Of a DNA stretch of 64,000 bases, positions 22,001-35,400 are shown piece after piece (position 1 is the stretch's first letter; each line of letters opens with the position of its first letter). Below the pieces are notes generated by a model, which searched no databases, was not told where the DNA came from, and was given only the letters and a program-made list of their open reading frames with translations. This stretch comes from Haemonchus contortus (lineage: Eukaryota; Nematoda; Chromadorea; Rhabditida; Trichostrongylidae), in contig LS997564.1 of NCBI GenBank assembly GCA_000469685.2, positions 6,660,591 to 6,724,590 on the forward strand, given 5' to 3'. The position numbers and the translations under genes are program-made.

Positions 22001-25000
22001 TGCGCTGGGCACAGAAAACGCATTAGGTCGACGTGGGCCCCTTATGCGAAAAACCTGCGATCGATGCCAAGCTCTCCAGCATATTCTGAAGGGCGCTGTG
22101 CAAATAAGGAGAATCTTTGTTAAATGTAGTGAACACTAATCCAATCTAACCCTAAAAAAGGGGCTTATAGACGTCTTGTGAGGAAAGCATTGCGGCGGAA
22201 AATCTTATGGAATCAAGACGTCATTGAATCCAGTAAGGAGACAGTATCCAAACAGCCGAGAGCGGCTCGGATTCACATTTGAAAAGCTTCATTTGAGCTA
22301 ACAATGTCACGATATCACATTACTACAAGTCCAGAGAAGCAGAACGAATGTTAGCCGAAATGAATTGATGGGATGACATGATGGAATGCAATTCAGCACT
22401 CGAAAGCGCTTCCTCGCGTTCTCCTTCAGAATGTCCTTGTGACGGACGCCAATGCATTACTAAGGAAAGTCATTTTTGAAGGATTGTCCGAAATAACGCA
22501 ATTTACGGATCTCTCCATTCAGACGAGAAAGAAACGAAGACGCTTTCTCGAATTTACTATCGATCATACGAGTATGAATAGGAATGGAGGGCAACCAAAA
22601 GGGCTAACTAAAAGATCCTAAAAGCGATCAAGCTGAGGGAAAAATCGAAACCGATGTAGAAAACAAACCACACCGATAAAAACGCATAACGGCTATTAGA
22701 TTCGAAAGAAGAATTCCCAAGTAGGGGCCTAAGCAAATGAGACATAGGGAAGGAGCTGGCAGAATGAACTCCGCGATAACGAGGCCGAAACCAGACGGCA
22801 ATGGACGAAAATAAAAGAGATTCAATAGGGAGCAAAAAGACAAGAACGGAAAGAGGAAAAAACAAAACAGCCAAAAAAGGGGATTGGGATTGCAAAAAAC
22901 TGACCTTTGATAAAAAATTTGAAATACAGAAGTACGGAGAGCCACAGGAGATTTAGATTGATCCGTGAGAAGCAGTGAGATGGAAAGTAACCGGACAAGT
23001 CGAAAATGCAATGGTGAAACCAGGAAAGGGCAGAACAATGTTGAGCGGAGAGGGTTGACAGATGAGGACAACGATAAGCAAGTAGAGAAACGGAGGAAAG
23101 AGTCTTTGACATACATATAAATCAAGCTAGAAATGGAAATCCTTACAACTTCCGAACGCACTAATCGCTTTTTTCATTATTCTACGTCTCTCCAGTCAGT
23201 AAACGTAAAGAAGGTATGGAATAACTGCCTTCCAACGGCAGTTTACCACAGAATGTTTTCCGCCGCCTCATAGGTACAAAGCTATCAGCGCCTTTAAGGA
23301 CCATGAATAAGTCAGTAGGGAAAAAACGATCTCGAGATACGCCCATCATTCACCATGATGGGTAATCCTTCGTGCCAGAGGAGTGCGAAGACATACTGCG
23401 TTCAAGAAGCAAGTGGTCAGCGCGTGGTGGTCAGAAAGAGCTTAACGTTCCAATAATTCTAGTCGTGTTTTCCAACTACCCTGGACTCTACGTGATTGAA
23501 GAAGTTAGTCATACATTATATCGTGAACGCTTCCAAAGTTTCCTAGTCTTTAGCCAGGACACTGTTTTCAACAGTATTACCCACTCTCATCTCGGTTCAT
23601 TAAACCTGAGCCCACAGGGATCAAGAGAGAGTTCAATTTCACGATAGCTGCATACTTTTCAATCCTTTTCGTTTGCAAAGCCCAAAAGACGGGCAGTGTT
23701 ACACTCGCCACGAGCTTGGGCTCCAACGCGAGTTTCTCAAATACAGCTACTCAAATTCGGCATAAAAATAAATTGAACGAGATGGAGGCCCCGGGGCATA
23801 TCAATTTAAAATCTTTCTCATATTACAAAATCAGAGACGAATCAAGACATAATGAGAAGAAAGAGAGGTAATAATAAAAAATAAAAGACGAAAAACCAGA
23901 ACAATCAATGGGCTCGGATTGCACCAAGGATGGAGTCAGTCATCATAAGTCAAACCACAAAGGGTGCATGTAAATTGTAAAATCAAAATCTTCGTACAGC
24001 ACAAGAACGAGAGAAACAGATCGGTACAGAAAGATTCTTAAAATCTTACTATAATCCTATTACATTCTCATACTACTGCATAACTGATATGTGTAACTTA
24101 ACAACATTCTGGTTTACAGCAGTATGGAACACCTCCGAGATTACGGTAAAGTTTGGACTCGCACTGAATTTCCGTTCTTTTATAAAAGGAAACTGACATA
24201 AAACAAAACGTCAGCTGATTTCCAGGTTCAATTGGAAATGGTTGTCTGCAGTTAACTAGATTTTAAATTAAGAAGCTCAAAAAGCTAAATTACATTAGAT
24301 GGAAAAAGAGTAGAGTAACAAACTTTCAACCAACCCGAGGTGTCAGAATGTCCTCAAACCGCATTCCCTCCTATTTCTCGCAAGTCGCTAGATTGATATG
24401 TATTGCTAGGACACCTGAAACAGCATATTGATGTTTAACCTAATCGATAAGGATCATATGACAGCATACGCCCGCTTCTAACTCGTTTCATAAATCATAA
24501 ACCTCAATTAAGTACGAAGTTGTTGCAAAGGCGCTTCGGGAAAATCTAGTTAATAATCATACTGTGGGGAAGAATGAATGCCAGCTGCTCTTGCATGCAT
24601 GAGTATTTACATGGAAGGAAAGTCACGACCCAGAAGTCATAGAAGTTGAGCAACAGAGTCTGCGTTGTGTCGCTGCACTTCGAACAAGCTGGTGAAAGCG
24701 GCCAGACTCTCATTGATTAATCTCCTCGAATACTCAAAAAAGACGAGAATCGATGACTTCGTGTAAGAAACCCAAAGCATATATACAACCAATACTATGC
24801 TACTGCCACTTCCGCATACAATAGGCCTATGCATCATTGCGTCACGCTACATTTCGCTCGTTCTCCAATACAGAATGCTTGAAAACTAGGCAGTTCCGAG
24901 GCTTGTTTACAAGTGGTGTTTACAAAAGTCCATAACACCGAACAACAACAGTGGACCCCAACACGCGATACAAAGCCGATTAGAGCACTGGAGGAGAATG

Positions 25001-25029
25001 ATTGGCACAGTACTGAACACTTCATCATG
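19052..25029. other. Long gene-poor region
   Basis: I could not assemble any gene. Open frames on both strands (for example minus 21337-21702 and minus 22628-23161) have no motifs, no splice support and low-complexity composition. The only suggestive piece is the plus-strand run near 20590-20680, listed separately. Confidence 0.4.
20585..20790 (+). pseudogene. Possible relic of a mariner-type transposase C-terminus
   Basis: The frame reads APLSPDYFLWDMSEVFSKK and then hits a stop; beyond it NLRPRKNKAVQE continues in the same frame. SPD...DYFLWD resembles the third catalytic Asp region of mariner-like transposases (SPDL.P.DYFLW in the family), but the part carrying the first two Asp is not visible. 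Only this weak motif supports the call. Confidence 0.25.
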
Positions 25030-25313
25030 TAGGTAGTATAGTGGCAGGTAGTGCATCATAACGCTCGTATGGTCACGGGTTCGATTCCCGGATCGATTCA
25101 TCTTTGCCAACCAAGCCTGTCATTCTTCTCAGGTCGTTTAATTGGTGCAAGACTCGTCTGGAACGATAATAAGCATTGACTTGCACCTGGGCTGGCCACG
25201 GCAAGCCACTGTACAGGCCAGATCAGCATTCAAAACGCCACTACTACTATTCTGCATGGAAGACAAATACATGGCGCATCCGTTAGACAGGATGAATTAA
25301 CGCCCAGAAACTT
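25030..25313 (+). mobile_element. tRNA-derived SINE, copy B (uninterrupted)
   Basis: The head has an A-box-like TAGTATAGTGGCAGGTAGTGC and a textbook B box within ACGGGTTCGATTCCCGG (about 25076-25092), spaced as in a tRNA. The body matches copy A at 8720-9227 and runs through CTACTATTCTGCATGG to GAATTAACGCCCAGAAACTT. It lacks the fold-back insertion of copy A and so serves as the empty-site reference. Confidence 0.8.
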
Positions 25314-28300
25314 TAAGATTTTTGCTTATATCAGTCTAACTGAATAGTGGAAACCCTCCAAAAAAAAGCTCTAAGACAGGGACAAGTAAGTTTCCTTTCA
25401 TTTGCTAAGAGAACAATCGCGGTATCTGTGCCTTCAGTTCTCTGTCATACTGCGTTTCCTTCACATTGACTCTAACTCCATGGATCCGTACCAGGCGGTG
25501 TTTTTCGATACGCGTAGCGATTACTTGGCAGGTTTAGAAGTACCAACCAAAACAGCCACCCCAACCTTAGTTGACCAGAATGAGCAGTTAAGTATGCAGG
25601 AGCCCTCCATAGCATGGTATTTTTAAAGTTCTCTATTGAGTGTTTTTCCACCGACTACTCCACAATGCCGCCCATGCCAAATGTTGGCCATTAAAACAAG
25701 AAAAAGGGTTTAATGGCCATCCAATTGGGAAGGCAGGGTACAGGTCGAACTTAGTGGGCATCTCGACTTCCGTCTCGCCTCGTTCGGTGGACAACGGCAT
25801 GTGGCGTGGCGTCACCACCGCATGTATGAAATGACCCCGATCGGGTGTTACCCATTCAAATGAAACTGGACTTGTCGAAAAATATAGCAAAACTTAACCA
25901 TTACTCAAAAGAGGAGACCGTACGGCGCACCTTATGAAGGTGTGGGCCAAGTTTTCGTTCCTCATTGCAAGGTCTCTGCTCATGCTTGTCTCCAGGTGTT
26001 GTATCCCCTTAACCCGATCGTCGTTTACGGTCATACAGCTGAAGAAACAAACAAAAAGAAAAAACCGGGAATCGATCCGGGACGATAGCTTGTTCCGACA
26101 GAGATTCTACACGTTGTAAGCTAATCTATTGGACTGGCACACGTTAAGGGGAAGAGGGAGGTAAGACATTGGAGCATCAACCTGGTCACTGCTATAACCT
26201 GGCACTAACGCTGATAAGGTAGAGAGCTGATCGGAAACGATAGGCATCATCCAACTCAGTCCCTGTAACTGTAGCATAGATACAAGCCATTTCGGCCATG
26301 CACTTTACCTCAGAGTTTAATATCAATGTCCGTTGTTCACAGTTTGAGTGAATTCCTAGGAATGGAAACCCCTAAGAGCATAGAGATCAAGCTCAACACA
26401 GTATTACTGCTACCAAATGAGACTTTTTACAAGTAATACTATACGAGAGCTAGAGCTACCAGGGCTCTTTCTTAAATTTATCGCTAAAAGAGCGAAAAAG
26501 CACAATTTGTCAATTCTAGAAACCATTTGTTGTGTTCCCTAAGCCGAAGGAGCCCTCTGGGATTGTCTTTCAGAGGGAAAGGGCTATTCTTACAAGCTGC
26601 CCATACGCATGTTGTTCTCCTGGGAAAGTGAACATGCAGAAGATCAAAAGTATGATCTTCTACAGTGTTTTTTAAAGGACTTCTCCTGTCGGTGGGATGT
26701 TGCATAGAGCCAAAGTCCACCTCTGTGACGGTTGTTGGTAGATTTTTTTCTCGATTTTGATTTACATCCGTGCAAATGAGCTTTCTCAACCTAATTTTTA
26801 TACTTAATTCGTGAATTCTTAAGAATCTGGCTGCAACTCGATTCAATAGGCTATTACAACTAGACAAGCACCTCTACATTGCCCACTTACAGAGCACCAA
26901 TGATGAAATTTGATCTTCCGTTTTTTGATGGACGCTTTAACAGGACTTAGGGAATCAGAGCGCTTCAATGTAAGGTTTATCAAAAAAAAACCGTCGGATT
27001 TCCTCCGAATTGAATATACTCGTAGAATAATATCAAATAAGGGGAACACTCGAAATAAGCCTAGCATAAAAATTTTTAAGCACTGTAAACATCAACACAA
27101 ACATATTCAAATCTTTCGGCTGAAAAGTGAGTAGTACGGAACTTGTCACATCAATATGTGGTCGCAAACCGGATATGGCAAGATTAAATTACCGACTCCC
27201 TTAAGTTCATTTCCTGAAGTTTCGTTCATGGAACAAGATCGACAAAATAAGGTTATCTTTGCTTACGAGTTATACCCTAAAACCTAGAATACCTAGAAAT
27301 TAACAAAGTTTTCCACCAAAAACAAGCATGTCCCCAGCACTCCTCAGAAAGCTATAAATTCGAACAATACTTAGCGATTAGACGAGATACGAACTGCAGT
27401 TGATATCAAACAAGTATAGAGCTCATTCAGGAAGATTAAAGTAGAGAGTGACCGATATTTATAAAGCCAAGTAAAATAAGCTAGCATTCACCCACGACAA
27501 TACCCAAAATAGGCAAATGATTAATACGAACATAACAGGAGCTTTCTCAACTCGATAGTAAAGCGGCGAAGGAGAAGCGTGTGACAAGTAGTAATTCTTT
27601 TTTAATAACCAAGGATCAGCTGGATTCGCAATGGGTCATCCATGCGGCGCGGTAGCGTCACGGCTCTGACCGGTTGCCGATCTGACCAGTACCAGTGCAG
27701 ACGATCCTCAATTAGCAGGCTTGTTTGTCCGCTTGGACTTTGAATTTTCGATCAAACTCTTTAAGCCCAACTGATTTTCAATTTTCCTGTTGTAAGACTT
27801 CTTAATTCTTTCTATATTTGGCTTGAACTTGCAAAAATGGCTTGTTTTTTCTCTGCCTTTACGATTTAGTTCGATTTGTAATCATATGTTTCCAAAGTGA
27901 GCCACAGAGGAAGGTTCATGCGTACGTTTCCGATTTTTTGTGGGTCCGTTGATGTAGCGAAATCTTGAGAAAACAGACCTATCTTCACTTTCGAGTCTTG
28001 TCCGTGACCGTAATGCAGTGAATGAGTGGGCGTAGTGCTAACTGAAAGTTGATGATATGATCTCTGCTGTTTCTTGTGTGATTTTTGTTTGGATAATGGT
28101 TAAAAAGTATGGGAAGCTCAAGTATGGGTTTAAATCCCCCGAGGCAGTAGTTTGTCGCTAAAGTTTGTCCCTTAGCATGACTTCGAACAATCACCAATTC
28201 CTGCTGCTCGCTCTGAGCTTTCATAGCACATATCATCCAAATATTAAGTCAGGTGGACGGTGACTGTTGGCGCAGGAGAGCGACTTCCCTCTTAGTTTAT

Positions 28301-28444
28301 GGTTGGAAGTAGCGATTGGAGCCAGTTTCTTCCCGACATTGCCGTGACGCAGCGCTACGCGTGCGGCAATCGATACCTTCTATTGTATGCTGGCTTGTTT
28401 CTCACTGCTATTTGCAAATCTCCAACCTTTCGGTTGTTCTAGTA
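25314..28444. other. No supported gene
   Basis: Several open frames of 60-127 codons lie on both strands, without motifs or splice sites. The minus strand near 26066-26090 carries a tRNA B-box-like sequence next to a T-run but does not fold as a tRNA. A GC-rich patch lies at 27640-27730. Confidence 0.4.
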
Positions 28445-28452
28445 TAGAAATG

Positions 28453-28959
28453 GGTGCTAAGTGGGTTGGGGGGTGCCACGCGGCGGCGCGGCACTTTTCT
28501 TGTCTGGCGCTCTCTTCAGCGAGACAGTAGTACTGGGCCTGAGTTCGGGAAGCGAGTGATGTTCCGTGATTTAGAACAAACTAAGTCTTGGCACATGTTG
28601 ATATGCTTTCATATTATGGATACTCTTCTTTTGAGCCGATAAAACCCTACTTTAAGAAGGGGTGGGTATCCGGGGTGGGAGAGATGGTTATCTCGTGGGC
28701 AAAAAGCTGAGATGAAATAAAAGTTGAGCGTCCAATTGGCTCACCCACCCCGGAGCCCCTCCCCTACCTAAAATTAGGTTAAAAATACACAGTTATAACA
28801 TAAAAAAGCTATGAAACGTCCCTAAACATCATTATGGGCTCGACTATTCTTCCTTCTCTACTGTCTCGCTGAAGAGAGCGCCAGACAAGAAAAGTGCCGC
28901 GCTGCCGCGTGGCACCCCCAACCCACTTAGCACCTTCTAGGTGTTCACCTTCTAGCACC
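28453..28959. mobile_element. hAT-type MITE, about 507 bp, with TAGAAATG target duplication
   Basis: TAGAAATG lies directly outside both ends (28445-28452 and 28960-28967). The left end begins GGTGCTAAGTGGGTTGGGGG. The right arm runs from 28858 to 28934, inverted to the left arm over about 77 bp (CGCTCTCTTCAGCGAGACAG against CTGTCTCGCTGAAGAGAGCG). After it come 25 bp that close with CTTCTAGCACC, which pairs with the GGTGCTAA start. An 8-bp duplication is the hallmark of the hAT superfamily. There is no transposase. Confidence 0.85.
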
Positions 28960-29404
28960 TAGAAATGTACGACCCAAATCTTAACTTCGCTTTATGGAAC
29001 TGATGAACACTTTTTACGTGCGCGTTAATAACACGTAGAAAGCGAAGTCTGTGAAATACAAGCCATTTAGAGAAGTTTTATCTGGCCCTGGAAAGTATGT
29101 GGTATTCTCTGCAGAGCACGGGGTATATGGCTATTTGGGTTGACGAAGGTTGATCAGCTTTGTACGATTCGCCTGTATTGGTGTAGCAATTCTTAGCTTC
29201 TGCTCACTCTTTATCGATAAGCACTATTAGTTACTATGAGATATGACTGGAAACCACATTTAGTTTGGGTTTTGAGCTATTAATGCACTTTTATAGATTG
29301 CTCATTGCACAGAAACATCTATGTGATTATCTTGTGTTACAATCTTTTGTTGAAAAACATCGTAGCAAATTGCTAATCAGCTGCTTCGGAGTTTTTCTCA
29401 TTTT

Positions 29405-29416
29405 CTACTATTCCAG
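29405..29416 (+). promoter_or_regulatory. Putative spliced-leader acceptor of the demethylase gene
   Basis: CTACTATTCCAG ends 16 bases before the first ATG (29433) of the long gene, with no donor or open exon upstream in phase. Nematode mRNAs commonly receive SL1 at such a site. This is inference from position only. Confidence 0.5.
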
Positions 29417-29432
29417 TTTGAATCCCTCTACG

Positions 29433-32400
29433 ATGGAGGACGATGATGGATCCTCGATCGATAGAAGCAATGATAACGATCCTGAAGGTAAACCAGAACC
29501 CATCAAGGGATTCAAACTCATAAAGGTAGCCACTAAATGTCTTTGACCTCGACAATTTTATTTTTGCATAATAAATGATTAAGTCGGAGCCCATCGATGA
29601 TTATGAAGAAGACAGTGATTCGACGCCACCGTCACCTCGTGTCAAACATAAGCGTCAATGCGCCGAAGTTGCAATGAAACGAATCAAACTGGAAATCCAA
29701 CCTGGGCAATCTGATATTTCTAAGGTTAGACTTCAAAATCGTTTGTTTTGCTTTTGTTTGTGGAGTGGGGACGCTATTAGTGTTGCTCAACTTCTTTGAC
29801 TGTCTACATCATTTTTATTCGAAAGCTTTTTGGTTATGTAAGTAGTTCCCTAAACAAGGCTCGCCGGGTAACTCTAAACGGTACGAGTATTGTAGCATAC
29901 ATCCGAAACTGAACCAACCGCTTTGCTTTGTGAGAGCCGCACCATTTAGACTACGACGAAGCTTTAAAAAAGTTTGTTAACTCTAATCTGGAATAAATAC
30001 ATCGAAATCTTGCATACATGACGAGGCATTTCGAAAAACCGTACTCTCTTTTTCTGCAATTTTTCCTTGTCTCATATTGATGCGTGGGCACGTTTTGGAT
30101 ATTGCCTTTTCAGGACAAGAGGAATGGCGCTGAATCACGCGAAGGATCTTGTGATCGAAGCGACTGTGCTCTCCAAAAGACATGTTCTTTAGGTATCAAT
30201 CCAAAGTAAGTCAGGTTTTATCACACAATCTCGCTTTTCGACGCATCTTCAATTTGAATGACATGTTTGTCAGCTGTCTACAAACGCTTACGGATGCATG
30301 TGGAAAGAACTTCTATCATATCACGAAGGGCGAGCATGTTTGTTCAGTATGCTACGACGATATTTGGAAGTAGTGAGTATATATTTTATTGCAATACTTA
30401 GCAATTCGTTTGAAATTATTATGGTTCTCTGTATTTATGTGACTGGTCCACGACCAGAATCTGCTCCTGCTCTTGTCTTAGCGTGAACGTCAACCTTGCA
30501 AAGATAGCTTTCCAATTTGATTATACAAGTTATAATAGTTAGTAGCAGCTAACAAAAGAGCAAGTCGAAACCAGTTGTAGCAGTATTTGATTGCAGTGGT
30601 CACAAGTACTGTCAGCAGTTTGCTGATTGGAAAGTGGTTTGGTGCAAAATGAGTCGTTGTTTTCCCACTCCTCGATTTTTTGTTCAGGTATATTTCATTT
30701 CATTTCGTTACGCATTCCTCTGGAGTTCCTACATTTGTTTGAGTGTATCTGAGTTTCTCTTCTAGGACCAACTGCTTCCGTACTGGCTAGAATGCCCTCT
30801 GTGTCACAGATTTCGAAAGTTGGATCTAGAACCGACAGTTGTGATTTCGACTGAAGAGATTAAAAAGTTTCGCTGTGTCGAATGTAATGTTCCTGAGGAT
30901 AAGGTATTGTTTTCTCTTACTTCAGTAACCTCTTGTATAGCTTTACTTTTTCTTATTAAGCTAGCTATTGATGCTCGTAATCCTAACTGGATTTTATCGG
31001 CATCCGTTGCTCCGTTGCTGCACAATTCACCCTCGCTGTACTATCTTCGGGACCACTACTATCTAGACGAAGTGGGACTTAGTCCTGCAGTTGCTAATTA
31101 CACTGGAGAAGAGAGTGAGTTTTTTCTACTAGTTTTTCTAGTTCATTTGGTCATGGGTTAGATTTAAAGCGGCTGCGGAAAGTAGTCCAGCTTCCACTGT
31201 GTTCAATACAACATGGCCGAAGCTATCGATCAGTCTGCAGAAATCGTTTCTCTTGTATGCATGTTTAATATGATGACTTGTCTAACTAAATTCCCCATCA
31301 TCCGATCACTTTTACGAAGTGATTTCTCCGAAGCAGACCCGCATTTTTGAAATGTCCCTTGTTTTTGATGATTGATTTCTTGACTCCGCCGATGCAGCGA
31401 TCACTCCATTTTACATAATTTAATCGAATACTGGGTGTACTGTTTGTTGGTTTCTCTATATAGCTAGTTTTCTTGCAGAACTCCCATCATCGTCGTTTAT
31501 GGCACCATTCCACATACCTGAGGAACCAATGGCGTTCTGTGTCCGTCCGGATGTAATGGAGCATGACGAGTTGGTAAGGAACGTAGTATCGAATAGAGAT
31601 ATCCGGGTCGTAAATGTTGCGCTGATAACTTCTTTGTTCAGAGACGATTTCCTCAGTATTCTGCTGAGCCAATTATATATCTGGGTCTTCGTAACCTAGT
31701 AATTACATTATGGAATATGAACCCATTTGTAAGTGATTCGTTTTTTTTTTCTTCAAGAACCTTTTGTCTGATTTTTCGAATCGTTTAAGGAATACCTTAC
31801 GTTTGATCACTGTAAACAGCACCTCATTTCTCGTGGTCTGTCCCGAGTTTGGCAAATACAGGAATTGAGGAAGATCTATGATTATCTGAACGTCAAGGCT
31901 ATAGTCAATATAGGTCTTCTCACGATACATTCACCTCTCTCATATAGAACCAGGGTAAGACGATTTTTCTTTACGGACCTTTCTCTTTACAAGTGAAGGG
32001 AAAGATTGTGATTCCTGGTACTTATTGCTTTTACCTATAGCGCTCAGCAAATGTGCTCATAATTGGTGCTGGGATCAGTGGATTGGCTGCTGCCCGTCAA
32101 CTTCATTCGCTGGGAACAAAAGTGACTATTCTGGAGGCGAAAGATCGTCCTGGCGGCAGAATGCAGGTGATATATTTTTTGCTCCTGCCGGTCTTCAATA
32201 TGTGCAAATGTTTTCCAGGACGACTTGAGTTTGGGAATCCCAGTAGGATGTGGTGCGCAACTAATTACTGGCATAATGAACAATCCTATTGTTGTAATGT
32301 GTCACCAGGTAGGGGATGATTTATTTTTATTACTAGTTTATTTCTTTTTTCATTAATTTATATTGTATTACTTGTATTCTTTTACAGGCTAATATCCCCT

Positions 32401-35400
32401 ACCGCCCTCTTCACCGTGAATGTGCTATGATGGATTCGGCAACGGGGAAAGTTATGAATCATAAAGTACGTTTCATTGCAATAATTTTGCAGCAACATTT
32501 CCAGAACTAATTCAAATACTGGCTTTTTGTTCAAAAGCCATTCAACCATGTTTTTGCTTTGGATAGTAAACGGATAACTGATCGTGCCCTTGTGCTGACT
32601 AGACAGACCACGTTTCTTTTCAATATTTTGGTTGCTGTTTTTCTATGTACAATCACGATTTCGATTCAGGTGTGGTTTGAATGTAAAGATTCGATCTGTA
32701 CTTCTTTGCAGGCTGATAGGATTGCTGATGAACACTGGAACTGTATCCATGATATACTTGGGCATTGGCGCTCACGTATCAAGGGGCCGGATCATAGCCT
32801 CATGGGTATGTTAAGTGTAAGAATGCGTTTTTGTTCATTCAAATCACACACATGCACACAGACATACTCAATGCTGTATATTTTTACACAGAAATGTTTA
32901 AAACCAATGAATAGGGAAGACCTCGTGTTCATGTTAATATGTTTTCGGTTGCATTATTGTTAAACTTCTCGTCAAGACTTTCCGTATCTTGTTCCTATTG
33001 AAGTGAGCATTTCGAACACAGTTAATAGGACTCACATAGGCGGTGCGTATTACGAAAAAAGTTTGGGTGGCATCAATTTCAAAGTATCCACATAGGGTCT
33101 CACCTTTCAGGAACTACGTGGTAAGTTAAGATTTTTTATTAAGGGTTTGAAAAAGCACCTTAACAGCAGTGAATTTTGCATCGAAGACGACCGTCGTAAT
33201 GTTTTTCTGGAAGGTGGCTCACTGAACGCTGTTACTTCCATTTTTTTGCTCTTACGTTTATGTACATATACCTCGAGCAGTGATGTGAATTGACCGACTT
33301 CTCAAGTATTTTTCGTTCTTAACATTGTTTGAAGAAAGAGGCTTTTTTTATCTCAACTCATTTCTGACAGATCGCGCGTAAACATCTTCAAGAAATATGT
33401 AATCGTCTTTCCACAAGCAGGTTAACTTTTGATGTAGCCTCTCCTTACATTGCAAAAAAAATCGGCGGTATATTCCAATTTCCTACACTTCGGTCCCTTC
33501 TTATGGCCAATTTCTTCTACTCTGGCCATACTAATGCACCCCCTCGTCCCTTTAATTCTGAGAACGTATTGATTTTCGCAAGTTCCTTCCCTGTTTCTCG
33601 CAATAACGCATGAGGTTTAGGTCTTGTCAATTTTTCCGGATTAATGTGCATTGTTAGCCATTGAGAAGTTGGAACGACAGGGTAATGTTCGGAGCTGGGA
33701 GAACTACACGCTTTCTGTGATCTTTAGATATCTTTCAATGGGTGAACCTGTCTGTTACTGAACTGTTCTGTGGCTGCACTCAGCGACGAACCGGTCTGTG
33801 GTACATTGTTGTCGCCAGTATTGAAATTTTTGCTCCTCCGCTTTTGGGTACTCACCAGCGAGCTATTTCTCTGCGTAGAAAAGCTTAGCTAATAGGTCGT
33901 TATTAGAGCAGAGATAGTACATACGAACTTTTGTTTATTTAATTGTTCTACCAGGACAACTGAAAAGCGCATTTTTCCTTCAGCACTTTACGCTCTCCGA
34001 TTTGTCAGCGTCTTGTGCTGATGCGAATTAGAGAACCATTGCACACATTTTTCTGTGCGATGTGATTGCTCTCCTGAAGCCGCCGCGTTTTGTATACCTT
34101 ATCAGTGGGAGGGCAGTCCTGCTAATCACCAGTACAAATGATTGGTGGCACGGTCGCCTTTCTTTTCGTGTTCCGTTTTGTTTTATAATCGTTTTATTGT
34201 TCGTTTTTTTTCTTGTCCCGTCGTTGGGAACTAGATTTCTTGTGGATTTCTATGATTTGTTCGCCATTCTCCGTTTGTTTTCTGGTTTTATCTCGTACTA
34301 CTGTCGTCAATTATCTATATCGACCATGTATTTCATTTTACCTCTGAGATCCTTCCAGAGGTAAGATGGGAATGCCGCGTCGCCCCGAGCAACGAAGGAA
34401 GAAAAGTGGAAGCGGTATCCTTGGGTCACTAAATCTAAACAGATTTCTTGGAGCTCCAGGAGCTTCTACGTTTGATTTAGCCATGGTTGCCATTGCATCA
34501 ATAGTTTCAACCGTTCTTTTCATGCGGTTTTTCGCCAGCACGCCCATGCCAATCCAGCAATCACAAACGGCACGTTTGCTTTCGTGATTCGGCTGAGTCT
34601 TCATAAAAAGACCATATTGCTTCAAGATAAACGGCTTCATTTTTCCCTTCTAGGATCCAGACTACAACCATAGTCAGATTCACAATACGCGAACATTGAA
34701 AGATGGGACCGTAGAAATCGATTTGCTGGCAGTAACTGATCTTGATCATGATAGCAAAGTTTCTAACAAAAAGTGGACCAGTTTTGCAAAATACGGTGTA
34801 TTACGAATCAGTCCCGACCATGCCAAGGTTTCAGTGATGTGGAAGGCCAACTCGGATTTCTCCCTAAGCACGTAAGTGAAATTTTCTTGGTTGCCTATTG
34901 TTGTGTAGAAATTTGCGATCTATAATACGGTGAATTTTCAGTGAAATTTCATCTGGTGGTCGTGCAATGGAGCTTTCCGACCTTGTTGTCTTTGACGGAC
35001 GACTGCTTGTTGGAGATGACAGAACTGGCCTAATTTATGAGATCCGAGACGGCAAGGTATGTGTCTTCGTTTTCTATTAAGTAAATGTTGTTCCTTCCTA
35101 CTTCCGTTTTCAACCAACCTTAACTCTACTGATGGCTCTGTTTTTGAAATTAGCAAAGCTTACTTTAAAAAAACCTATAAGGGAGACCTTGGTACAGAGC
35201 GGTTATGATTCAGGTGCAACAATCTCGGTGTTTAAGGCTTTTCCTTGGATTTTCCTGAATGATGGACCTGGAAACACTAGCAAAGGGTTGAAGGTTGAAT
35301 GGCTCACCGTGAAAGATGATCACCTTTATGCTGGTGGATTGGGAAAGGTAGTATTTCTTGTTCAGCCAATGATTTTCGTAAGTAGCGGTGAATGGACCAT

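Noticed and set aside
26060..26150. Minus-strand tRNA-like stretch with a B-box-like GGATCGATTCCC and a following T-run
   Set aside because: The presumed T-stem is not self-complementary and no acceptor stem or anticodon arm can be drawn; more likely a SINE fragment or chance.
32530..32605. Candidate extra demethylase exon ([19 protein letters not shown])
   Set aside because: Exons 32388-32465 and 32712-32805 join in phase and match the family without it; including it would add residues with no counterpart.
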